The notes under the pieces: generated by a model | What the model saw: only the letters and a program-made list of their open reading frames with translations | Database searches by the model: none | Told to the model about the DNA's origin: nothing | DNA from: Rhodanobacter sp. C01 | GTDB lineage: Bacteria; Pseudomonadota; Gammaproteobacteria; Xanthomonadales; Rhodanobacteraceae | Direction: 5' to 3' | Length of the DNA: 64,000 nucleotides | NCBI RefSeq assembly: GCF_002001045.1 | Contig: NZ_MUNR01000004.1 | Span: 1-64,000 of the forward strand | Program-made: the position numbers and the translations under genes | Shown: positions 1-7,078 of the stretch, piece after piece | Layout: each line of letters starts with the position of its first letter | Numbering within the stretch: position 1 is the stretch's first letter

Positions 1-66
1 TCATTGGACGGTGTGGGTCTAGCTCGGGCTATCCCCACCGACCATTTGGTCTAGCAAGAGCACAGC

Positions 67-95
67 AGAGCAAGAGCAAGAGCAAGAGCAAGAGC
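67..95. repeat. short tandem hexanucleotide repeat (CAAGAG)n
   Basis: About four perfect copies of the hexamer CAAGAG lie in tandem, with an isolated partial copy just upstream. No spacers separate them, so this is a microsatellite and not a CRISPR array. It sits in a gene-free stretch at the left edge of the accessory region. Confidence 0.8.
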
Positions 96-161
96 TAATG
101 TTTGGCAACTAACACCCCGCCGACGCCGGGTGAACTCGTCGGCATAAGATAGGGTGATCAG

Positions 162-177
162 ATGTAAAAATTTACAT
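162..177. promoter_or_regulatory. AT-rich inverted repeat, possible operator
   Basis: The sequence reads ATGTAAA, two bases, then TTTACAT. This is a 7-bp inverted repeat in otherwise GC-rich DNA. A purine-rich GGAGGAA follows directly but no convincing ORF starts there. Bases 1-368 hold no gene that I can support; the palindrome may be left over from a lost promoter. Confidence 0.3.
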
Positions 178-383
178 TCGGAGGAATAGGACTGAAAGAC
201 AGGCCTGTTCCATCCGGCGAAGACTCATAAGCCGCAAGAGTTCATGCTCCATGCGTGCACCAGATCGAACGCACCGCACGACCGATCGACGATGACCTGC
301 TTGCCGACCAGCATGCCCAACTGACGGAGTTCGGTTGCGGCGGCCACAACACGTCGCGCAAGCGATAGATGTCCTCGTCGAAG

Positions 384-587
384 GAACCGAATCTCCTGCC
401 CTTCGCTGCGACCGCCGACGAGCCGGAGCTCGAGGTGGTCGCAGCCGGGCATGACCTAACGATCATCAACATCAGGCCTGAGAAAATCGACGCCTGGCTC
501 AACCCTGATCCGTCGAACCTGGCTGCCCTCTATGCCATTATGGATGACAGGGGGAACCCTTATTACGAGCATCGGCTGGCCGGGTAG
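384..587 (+). pseudogene. 3' remnant of an SRAP (YedK/HMCES-like) gene
   Basis: The last 65 or so codons match the C-terminus of the intact SRAP protein at 3410-4393. Both share the order FAA-T-D/E-P, EVV-AGHD, then DAWL-N/D-PDPS, LYAI-D and PYYEH before the stop. The N-terminal part with the catalytic Cys2 is absent, so this piece cannot be an active abasic-site-binding protein. An ATG at 369 is in frame, but nothing shows it is used. It is one of three SRAP remnants in the window (also 10543-10692 and 23463-23580), each beside a different accessory gene set. Confidence 0.75.
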
Positions 588-608
588 ACACCTGCACAAG
601 GAACAGTT

Positions 609-776
609 ATGACCACGCACCCGGACTGTAGCGCCTGCTCTGAACGCACTTGCACGCATGGGCGCAGACGCTATCTAGCCATTCACGTGCTACAGCGCCC
701 CACCGCAATCCAAGGGCAGGTGATGGTCGTTCGTGCCAAGGAGTGCATGGGCGGGAAATGGGACTCCAAGGGTTAG
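609..776 (+). CDS. small Cys-rich protein, 55 aa
   Basis: The ORF begins at ATG 609 with a good ribosome-binding site (AAGGA about 8 bases upstream) and ends at TAG 776. The N-terminus carries a CxxC pair and a third Cys in the order DCSAC-SERTC, followed by a basic HGRRR run, which could be a small zinc-binding knob. A fourth Cys lies near the C-terminus. I do not recognise a family. It lies directly after the SRAP remnant and before the PH/J-domain gene. The evidence is the ribosome-binding site and the composition only, so a chance ORF is possible. Confidence 0.45.
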   Translation: MTTHPDCSACSERTCTHGRRRYLAIHVLQRPTAIQGQVMVVRAKECMGGKWDSKG

Positions 777-866
777 ATAAGCTCTTGGTTCACTGCTGCC
801 GACGTCGAAGGGGTGCGTGCGACGAGGACAGTCAAATTTCGTTGAAGAAGCAAAAGGGGGGAATGA

Positions 867-2114
867 ATGTACGGCGAACACGGACATCATGTTGACCGAA
901 ATGCAGAAGGCTACCCTTCCTTCATCGACACACAGTTAAGCGCAAACAAGGAAATGTCTCTCGATACATACCTTCGCCTGTGCGGTGTGCGCGAGATGGA
1001 TTCGGACAAGATATTTTTCTCTCCGAACATACCGGCGAAAAAGTTGGATGGGGCGTTGCGATCCATCGGTCATCTGGTGAAGCCTCAAGACATCCTGGTT
1101 GTCATTGATGACACCGTTTTTGGCGGTGCCAAAGAAGGGCTCTTCATCACCAATAGCGCAATCTACGTCAAAGAACCTTTCACGGAATTGGCCGTGTATC
1201 CGATGAACTCGATCGGCGTGATCAGAGCTGAAAACACGACGATCTACATCAATGACGACAAGGTCGTTTCTTTGACGCAGCCGGAAAAGATGCCGCTTGG
1301 ATGGCTTTTCAGCCAACTAGATGACTTTGTCAGGTCGGACAACTGGAAAAGAGAGAAAGTGGAGATCGCGCGCTGGATCCCGTGGGAGGGGCTCCAATAC
1401 CTCTGTGAAGACTTTCTCACTATTTCCACGAACGGCGAAACCAAGCCCATTTCAAGCATTTATATAGGAGACCGGATCAGTCCGGACATGGCGCTCATGG
1501 CCCATTTCAGCATGGGTATGGCTGACGATGAGGCCATCATCGCTGTGTCCGATCTGACACTACATGACGGACATGCCAGAGTTGGGTTTGCATTGACCAC
1601 AGCGGGCATTCGGGCGAAGTCGCCACGGGAGCCCATTCCTTATCCTGTTTTCATACCCTATGCACACTTGGCCGACGTCCCGGGCGCCGAAGATTTTCAA
1701 GAGTCCATTTATCAGGCCGTCCGGCTCTCAAATCATCGAACCATTATCTGCACCAGAATAATGCCGAGTCATCCTGTCCCGGTGGCCGCGATGTTCGTCA
1801 AGCTGGCCTGGTTCTGCCACTTTCTCCTTAATCCCGATGACTATGACGACGGCGAAGGCGAAGATGCGGATCGCGACGAATCTGATCAAGGGAATGAAGA
1901 GCGTCACGCTGGCGCTACCCATGAGCAAACCAACTTTTACGACATTCTTGGCGTCAGGCCGAGCGCGTCGGTGAAGGAAATCGAGCTCGCGTATCGAGCC
2001 CGGCGCGCCCAATACCACCCCGACAAATACGCCACTGAAGATCGGGAAACGATCGCGTGGGCGACGCGCATGATGCAGCAGGTCAATGATGCCTATGCGA
2101 AATTGACCAACTGA
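867..2114 (+). CDS. PH-like / J-domain protein
   Basis: This is a 415-aa soluble protein. Residues about 351-415 form a J-domain with the Hsp70-activating HPD motif in the order YHPDKY, preceded by NFYDILGV. The first 330 residues appear to hold two beta-rich units resembling bacterial PH/GRAM (YokE-like) domains: residues 75-160, with GLFITNSAIYVK, and 180-290, with a similar ALTTAGIRAK strand. An acidic linker (DDYDDGEGEDADRDE) joins them to the J-domain. A GGGGG tract lies about 6 bases before ATG 867; an ATG at 863 is out of frame. The next gene follows after 44 bases and is probably co-transcribed. The J-domain is certain; the PH-like assignment is inference. It may recruit DnaK to a specialised target, possibly in phage defence. 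Confidence 0.7.
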   Translation: MYGEHGHHVDRNAEGYPSFIDTQLSANKEMSLDTYLRLCGVREMDSDKIFFSPNIPAKKLDGALRSIGHLVKPQDILVVIDDTVFGGAKEGLFITNSAIYVKEPFTELAVYPMNSIGVIRAENTTIYINDDKVVSLTQPEKMPLGWLFSQLDDFVRSDNWKREKVEIARWIPWEGLQYLCEDFLTISTNGETKPISSIYIGDRISPDMALMAHFSMGMADDEAIIAVSDLTLHDGHARVGFALTTAGIRAKSPREPIPYPVFIPYAHLADVPGAEDFQESIYQAVRLSNHRTIICTRIMPSHPVPVAAMFVKLAWFCHFLLNPDDYDDGEGEDADRDESDQGNEERHAGATHEQTNFYDILGVRPSASVKEIELAYRARRAQYHPDKYATEDRETIAWATRMMQQVNDAYAKLTN

Positions 2115-2158
2115 GTAATTCAAATACGTTCTTCCCACTTACAAAAAGGTAGCCATTG

Positions 2159-3082
2159 ATGAAGGGATTTGTGAAATTCTGGGTAGGCGCATTCATCCTA
2201 TCGATGATCGTCTACTACATTCCGGTTTATTTGTTCTCGAACAATCTGACTCAGTCCGTGATGTCCTTGAAGTTCGAGAAGGCCGCGCCAGTTGCCATAA
2301 TCAACGCGCTTCCACCTGGCTTGAACAATGATCAGGTCGAAGGAAAGCTCAAAGAGTTGACAGAAAAGGCTGCCAGTTCGGGCCGTTTTGATACGGACAT
2401 TTCTCTCGAAGACGCCTTGAAGAACAACCCAAGCGTAAAGAGCGTCGAGCTTGTTCGAGGCGGAACACCGGAGGACTATGTTCCGGCGATTGATCCGGTT
2501 TATCACGACCTCGATGTCGGCCTGAAAATCACGTTTCAGGATGGAAGCGGCCTGATTGCGATCTTCGATGCGATCGGCAAAAGCTTTCTCGGCGGCCATG
2601 GTGCCAAAGTGTTCCATGTCCAAGCCGGATATCGATTCAATCCCGACGGCCACATGTTTCTCGTGCATGGCGAGGACACGATGACAGGTCTTGTCCTGAT
2701 GATCTTTGCGAAGGATCACGACGCCCTGCCGGGTCTTTACAACCATGTGTTCGGAACGAAAGTACCGGTGGGCCAGATTGCTGGCGTTCCGCGCGGAAGC
2801 GTTGAGGATCAATTGAGGGCAGCAATTGCTGCACCGATTCCGAGTTCCACCACATCATCGTCTCCGTCAGCCGCTGTGCAGGCACCGGCAGCAGCGCCGG
2901 CAGCAGCATCGGGAGACACGAAGGCTTCGGCACAGGCTCCGCTTCCTGATCCGAACAGTCCGTGCGTGAATAACTGGGTTGTCGCCTTCCATAAAGAGCA
3001 GCCAAACGCCCCTGTGTCCGAAGACCAAATCACTGAATGGCAGCAGTGGTGCGGCCAGGGCAAGCAGGCGCCTCAGTCGTAA
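2159..3082 (+). CDS. membrane-anchored protein of unknown function, partner of the J-domain gene
   Basis: The 307-aa protein has one N-terminal transmembrane helix (about residues 5-26). A 190-residue presumably extracytoplasmic domain follows, then a low-complexity Ser/Ala/Pro linker (about 225-260), then a short terminal module with a C-x3-W start and W-x2-WC end, a two-Cys motif I have seen at the ends of other exported proteins. ATG 2159 has AGG nine bases upstream; the upstream TTG at 2156 is less likely. It follows the PH/J-domain gene closely, so the pair probably works together at the inner membrane. No enzymatic motif is visible. Confidence 0.6.
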   Translation: MKGFVKFWVGAFILSMIVYYIPVYLFSNNLTQSVMSLKFEKAAPVAIINALPPGLNNDQVEGKLKELTEKAASSGRFDTDISLEDALKNNPSVKSVELVRGGTPEDYVPAIDPVYHDLDVGLKITFQDGSGLIAIFDAIGKSFLGGHGAKVFHVQAGYRFNPDGHMFLVHGEDTMTGLVLMIFAKDHDALPGLYNHVFGTKVPVGQIAGVPRGSVEDQLRAAIAAPIPSSTTSSSPSAAVQAPAAAPAAASGDTKASAQAPLPDPNSPCVNNWVVAFHKEQPNAPVSEDQITEWQQWCGQGKQAPQS

Positions 3083-3315
3083 GCGCCGACAATTTCTAAT
3101 AACAGTATGAGCTTACTTCGCAACTTTCGGTGGTGCCAGGCAGCTGAATTGAAACCTTTCGAATGACTGCTTTGCGGCGCCCATTTGCGCCAGCAGAGTG
3201 GCTGTAGTTGGCCGATCCCGGCCGGTTCCCTCACGCTGATCAGGATGCCGGTGCGCTGATCATGATCGGTCGGGGTTACTGATCAACTTCATCGGTGTGC
3301 GAGCACTCCATGTCC

Positions 3316-3366
3316 CCCTCTCTTTTTTTGCCCAAGGCGCTGATGCTTTTGCTACCGTGGGATGGA
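3316..3366 (+). promoter_or_regulatory. putative SRAP promoter block
   Basis: About 45 bases before the SRAP start lie a CTCTCTTTTTTTG tract, then TGATGC, CTACCGT and GGATGG. The same order of blocks recurs at 21778-21825, next to other SRAP debris, with about 70 percent identity by eye. That conservation suggests a functional promoter or operator. The rest of 3083-3409 has several TGATCA-containing repeats near 3233-3290 and no gene. Confidence 0.4.
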
Positions 3367-3409
3367 ATACACAACATGCTCATCGCGGTCAGCTCGATCA
3401 GGATCCGAA

Positions 3410-4393
3410 ATGTGCTATTCGGCGCAAATCTGGGCGGACTTCAGGAAATACGAGCGCATTGGCGGAAAGCTCAACATAAAGGAATTCACGAAGCTCGCGG
3501 GCTGGACTAAGAGGAAGGGCAACTGGGTCAAGGTCATCCCGAAGGCGATGCGCCGCGCCATGACCGATGCCACGGGTGGCGTTCTGGATATCGGTACGGT
3601 CGAATTGGCGCGCGAAGCAGAAACTGAGGCTATCGCCTTGATCGCCACAGAGATCGGCGTCCAGGAAGCCCGCCTCGTAGAGGCGAACGCCAAGCTCGCG
3701 TCAAGCAAGCCGACCAAAAAGGCCGAGAACGACCGCCGCGTCGCAACAAACAAGATCGAGGCAGGAAGGAAGAAGCTGGAAGACCTGGCGTTACCAGCAT
3801 CGGCCGATGGCATCGACAGGATCTGGCCTGGTCACTTTGCTCCGGTGATGATTCGTGATCCTGAAACGGGCGGTCGTATGGTCGTCCCGATGCGCTACCG
3901 TTGTCGCCTGCCCGGCTGGACAGAAGCCGATGAGATCGAGAAACCAGGCACGTACAACGCGCGGCGCGACAAGCTTTCGACCGTATGGCGCAAGGTGTTC
4001 GGCTACAACCACGGCATTATGATCGTGGATCGATTCTACGAAAGCGTGTATATCCACAATCTGCAGCAACGACCGCTGGTACCAGGTGAGCGCGAGCAGA
4101 GTGTTGAAATCCTCTTCTCGCCTTCGACCGGTGAAGAACTCTTCGTGGCCTGTCTCTGGAACTATGTTGAGGCAGCCGGTGACGATCCGGGGTTCTACAC
4201 ATTCGCCGCGATCACCGATGACCCGTCTTTTGAAGTCGTAGAGGCGGGCCACGACCGGTGTCCCGTTCCGATTCAGGAAGAAGACATCGATGCATGGCTC
4301 GATCCGGACCCGAGTGACTACGCGAACCTGTATGCGATCCTTGACCGACGTGTGCGGCCTTACTACGAACATCAACTGGTGCAGCACAAGTAG
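3410..4393 (+). CDS. SOS response-associated peptidase family (SRAP) protein, YedK/HMCES-like
   Basis: SRAP proteins protect abasic sites in single-stranded DNA by forming a thiazolidine link through Cys2 after removal of Met1. The protein must therefore start at ATG 3410, giving MCYSAQ; an upstream in-frame ATG at 3362 would bury the Cys. Other family marks follow in order: PGTYNARRDKL (the NAR substrate loop), RFYES (the Glu of the FYEW motif) and AGHDRCPV (the active-site His). It is 327 aa, longer than E. coli YedK, because of a charged helical insert around residues 60-125. It fits the damage-tolerance theme of the nearby lexA2-imuAB-dnaE2 block. It is the only intact member among four SRAP loci here. 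Confidence 0.88.
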   Translation: MCYSAQIWADFRKYERIGGKLNIKEFTKLAGWTKRKGNWVKVIPKAMRRAMTDATGGVLDIGTVELAREAETEAIALIATEIGVQEARLVEANAKLASSKPTKKAENDRRVATNKIEAGRKKLEDLALPASADGIDRIWPGHFAPVMIRDPETGGRMVVPMRYRCRLPGWTEADEIEKPGTYNARRDKLSTVWRKVFGYNHGIMIVDRFYESVYIHNLQQRPLVPGEREQSVEILFSPSTGEELFVACLWNYVEAAGDDPGFYTFAAITDDPSFEVVEAGHDRCPVPIQEEDIDAWLDPDPSDYANLYAILDRRVRPYYEHQLVQHK

Positions 4394-4897
4394 TTTGCTT
4401 CTTCCTACCGCGACAACCGGAAGCTGATGCTGGACAGCTTGTATGTCGTCATCGCTGCCACCCTTCCCGCGCTTATCCGGGGCATCTAGGCTTTCATTAA
4501 CCGACCCGACCACCGAGGGCGTAAGACGCTATGCAGCAACGGCCTGGATGCACCCGGGCGGCGGGCGGAGGCGTTTCTTGAGTATTCCGGTCTGACTGAC
4601 CACCCGTTCCGGCAATTTCCGACCACTGTGCCAGTGCTGACTACCGTGTCGGCGGGCTAGGCTGGAGCTGAGGTCAACGGCCTGAACTGACCCGTTGCAG
4701 CCGGTCGCGAACGGCTGCTTTGAACGGTCAGTTTCTGTCGATGAGGTGATCCGCGTGGTGATATTCAGTGTTCCGCATGCGAAGATGCATGCAGTCGCGA
4801 GGATGGCTTCATTGGCGACGGCATGAACGCTCCGAACAATTCGGAATCATAAAACTTGGGTGTGGCGCTTGCTACGACCGATTTCACGCGCTGCAAC
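4394..4897. other. gene-free stretch
   Basis: About 500 bases with no ORF that looks coding on either strand. It lies between the SRAP gene and the first attC-like site, so it could be decayed cassette or IS sequence, but I could not match it to any gene. Confidence 0.5.
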
Positions 4898-4956
4898 GGC
4901 TCTATCTATTCGTTTAAGGCGGACGGCTGCGCCGCCGCTTAACCTAAGCGCTAGCC
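4898..4956 (+). other. attC-like integron recombination site (upstream of the SLATT cassette)
   Basis: The site reads like a classical 59-base element. A TTCGTTTAAG-GCGG arm is followed by a GC-rich centre, then CCGCCGCTTAA, CCTAAGCG and a right-hand core GCTAGCC, one base off GTTAGCC. The left core is degenerate. It ends 23 bases before the SLATT start codon, as expected for the attC of a preceding cassette. Confidence 0.5.
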
Positions 4957-4979
4957 ATTACAGAAGGATCTGACCCTCA

Positions 4980-5450
4980 ATGAACCAGCCTAAAACCAAA
5001 CCAGCCCTAGTCGATCAATGGCGGATAGAGTGCAGTGCTGCAGCTGACGCACACTACGACGCTGCCCGATACTCGGAGAGAATGCATTTTTTTTTAGGGA
5101 TAGCCTCGGCTTTATTCTCGGCCATAGTCGCGTGCGGCGTAGTCTTGACACTCGACAAGTCGCCTAGCCTCTGGCTTCGTTCTGTCGCAATCCTGCTTAG
5201 TGTTTTTGCAGTTGTGTTTGCAGCAGTGCAAACCTTCTCCAACTACTCGGTTCGTGCAGCAGAGCACAAGTCAGCCGGCTCGCGTTTTGATTCCCTTCGT
5301 AGAAGCTGTGAGTCCAAACTCACAAATGGCATTCAGCCAAATGAAAGTATCAGCGAACTCGAATCGGAGTTCAAAAACGCGAGTGATTGTGCCGTAGCCG
5401 TCCCAGAGAGATTTAAAAAAGCGATCATTGCTTCTCGGCAAGGTGGCTAA
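4980..5450 (+). CDS. SLATT-type two-transmembrane effector protein
   Basis: The 156-aa protein has an N-terminal helical stretch, two adjacent transmembrane helices (about residues 36-56 and 66-85) and a charged cytoplasmic tail. This is the layout of SLATT (SMODS- and SLOG-associating 2TM) domains, which are predicted pore-forming effectors in nucleotide-signalling conflict systems. ATG 4980 follows an attC-like site, and the stop TAA lies inside the left core (GGCTAAC) of the next attC, a typical integron cassette arrangement. The FRG gene starts 71 bases later. The SLATT call rests on topology and neighbourhood, not a profile search. Toxicity through membrane damage is inference. Confidence 0.65.
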   Translation: MNQPKTKPALVDQWRIECSAAADAHYDAARYSERMHFFLGIASALFSAIVACGVVLTLDKSPSLWLRSVAILLSVFAVVFAAVQTFSNYSVRAAEHKSAGSRFDSLRRSCESKLTNGIQPNESISELESEFKNASDCAVAVPERFKKAIIASRQGG

Positions 5451-5502
5451 CAATTCGATCAAGGCGGACGACTACCCGCCGCTTGACTCCAGCCTTAGCC
5501 AC
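5443..5502 (+). other. attC-like integron recombination site between SLATT and FRG genes
   Basis: GTGGCTAAC at the left pairs perfectly over 8 bp with TTAGCCAC at the right. Inside are the arms TTCGATCAAGGCGG and CCGCCGCTTGA, matching the L'' and L' boxes of 59-base elements. Total length is 60 bp. The SLATT stop codon overlaps the left core. This is the best of the three sites. Confidence 0.7.
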
Positions 5503-5521
5503 CACAAGGGAGATAGTCGCA

Positions 5522-6463
5522 ATGCCAGCAAGCTTTTTCTGGACACCCTTCGAAACGGTAATTAATAATTACGCGGATCTCGTCGCAGCAATTGATGGCA
5601 TTCTCAATAAGGCAAAGGCTGAGAACAAGCAATTTGCATGGCGCGGCCAAGTCAATGCCGGCTGGGCACTTCATAGCTCACTCTATAGGCGCCTGAAACT
5701 GACACTTGGATCAAACCCAGTCGAATCGAGATTCAGTTCAGAAGAACAGGGGATCCTAGCAAACCTACACCGCTGGGGACTTTACAATATACAAGGCAGG
5801 GGGCGGCTTTCAATTTTGAACCAGCTTGCCATGCTTCAGCACTTCGGGGCCCCCACTCGGCTGATAGACGTGAGCTTCAATGCTTGGGTTGGCGTCTTCT
5901 TTGCTGTGGAGCAAAAGTGGTCTAATGCTGAGCTATCGAGCGAAAATGATGACGCCAGATTGTTCGCCATTGACGTAACAAATAAGCTCATCAATGAACA
6001 TGCGAATCGCCGAGAATGGGAAGATGCCTACTCACGCTCATGGACGGATCCAGCAATAATAAATTCCAAGGAGTGGACAACTTCATTTTTCGCTTGGAAG
6101 CCGCCAAGTCTTGATGCTCGGATCTCAGCTCAGAACGGAGGTTTCATTTTTGGCGGAGTTCCGAGCGCCACGGGTCCAAACAACACACGCTTTCAATTCC
6201 CGAAAAGCGCGGACTATACGCAGGGATGGTGGCCAATTGACACGGGTCGTGGTGCATGTTCACTTGCGCTTCGGCCGCATAAGTTCTCTGCCAATGTTGG
6301 CGCCATTCCAAATAGTGCTTGCTACACATTCAGAATTTCGGCCGCGGCAAAAGAGGACATACGCAAACGTCTTGAGCTCATGTTTGGCTACAAGCACTCA
6401 ACAATCTACCCTGATTACACGGGATTCTCAGAATTCGCCGTCTCTCACCTCAAGCGCTGGTAG
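5522..6463 (+). CDS. FRG-domain protein
   Basis: The 313-aa protein carries the FRG-family hallmarks: a FAWRGQ stretch at residues 38-43, then QHFGAPTRLIDVS at about 106-118, followed by a hydrophobic FFA segment. FRG proteins are of unknown biochemical activity and are often found in defence and toxin neighbourhoods. ATG 5522 is preceded by GGGAG at good spacing, whereas the TTG at 5483 would lie inside the attC. The stop is followed at once by another attC-like site, so the gene forms a cassette by itself. Pairing with the SLATT membrane protein suggests a sensor-effector or toxin-type pair. FRG identity is fairly secure, function is not. Confidence 0.75.
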   Translation: MPASFFWTPFETVINNYADLVAAIDGILNKAKAENKQFAWRGQVNAGWALHSSLYRRLKLTLGSNPVESRFSSEEQGILANLHRWGLYNIQGRGRLSILNQLAMLQHFGAPTRLIDVSFNAWVGVFFAVEQKWSNAELSSENDDARLFAIDVTNKLINEHANRREWEDAYSRSWTDPAIINSKEWTTSFFAWKPPSLDARISAQNGGFIFGGVPSATGPNNTRFQFPKSADYTQGWWPIDTGRGACSLALRPHKFSANVGAIPNSACYTFRISAAAKEDIRKRLELMFGYKHSTIYPDYTGFSEFAVSHLKRW

Positions 6464-6520
6464 TGGCTAACGACTCAATTGAGCGCCCCCTTCGCGGGTC
6501 GCTTAATTTTCACGTTGAGT
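6463..6520 (+). other. attC-like integron recombination site downstream of the FRG gene
   Basis: The left core GTGGCTAAC is identical to that of the preceding site. A TTGAGCG arm, a TTCG loop and GTCGCTTAA follow, and the right core GTTGAGT fits GTTRRRY. The cores do not pair fully, so this copy is less certain. Confidence 0.55.
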
Positions 6521-7078
6521 ATCCCCAGTCATTTTGTGTGGCCGCTTTGCGGCGTAGATCTGAGGTAGTCGACCGGCCAGTCTTGGCCGGTAAGCGACCG
6601 TTGGTTCGCGGCTGTTGCCCGATGGTCGCTTTGCGACCCATTTCAGCCCATCGCAAGCGTCCGCTTTCAGGAAGGCTGGTCGTCAAGTACTGAATAGGCG
6701 GATTTGTCGTCGCGGTGGGTGGTGGCTGCGAAAAAGCCGGTGGGCTGTCCAGAACGATGACGAAAGGTGGTTGAGGACTGCACGTAATTTAGTTTCGTAC
6801 TAGGCCGGCTCAAGCACCTTCGCAGCCCTGGGCTCGACCATCTGGAGCATCAAAGCAAGTAACAGGCACCCGGCCGAACCAAGCCCCGCTTCGACGGTCA
6901 GTCTCCCCATCAGACCACGCCATTGATAAGCGCGCCCGCCCACGACTTTCATGTAAACGATGGAAAAACTCGATGCCGCAATCGGCACACTGAAAGTCGT
7001 AGCCGCCAGCGGATTGCTCTGCCCGCTACTGAAAGCGGGGGCGTCGCACCAGCGGCCACGGTGAAGTACAGTCAATCT
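6521..7078. other. gene-free stretch with degraded sequence
   Basis: No intact gene is visible. The minus strand from about 7030 down to 6800 reads a membrane-protein-like peptide with one hydrophobic helix (LGSAGCLLLALMLQ), which could be a decayed fragment. Short GC-rich repeats containing CGCTTTGCG occur at 6545-6640. Confidence 0.35.

Noticed and set aside
67-95. Possible CRISPR repeat array
   Set aside because: The units are six bases and directly adjacent, with no spacers and no cas genes in the window.
369-587. Independent 72-aa gene
   Set aside because: The peptide is the tail of an SRAP protein without any catalytic residue, so it is better read as a remnant.
4394-4897. Transposase remnant after SRAP
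   Set aside because: Reading all frames gave no recognisable transposase motif, so I leave it as gene-free sequence.
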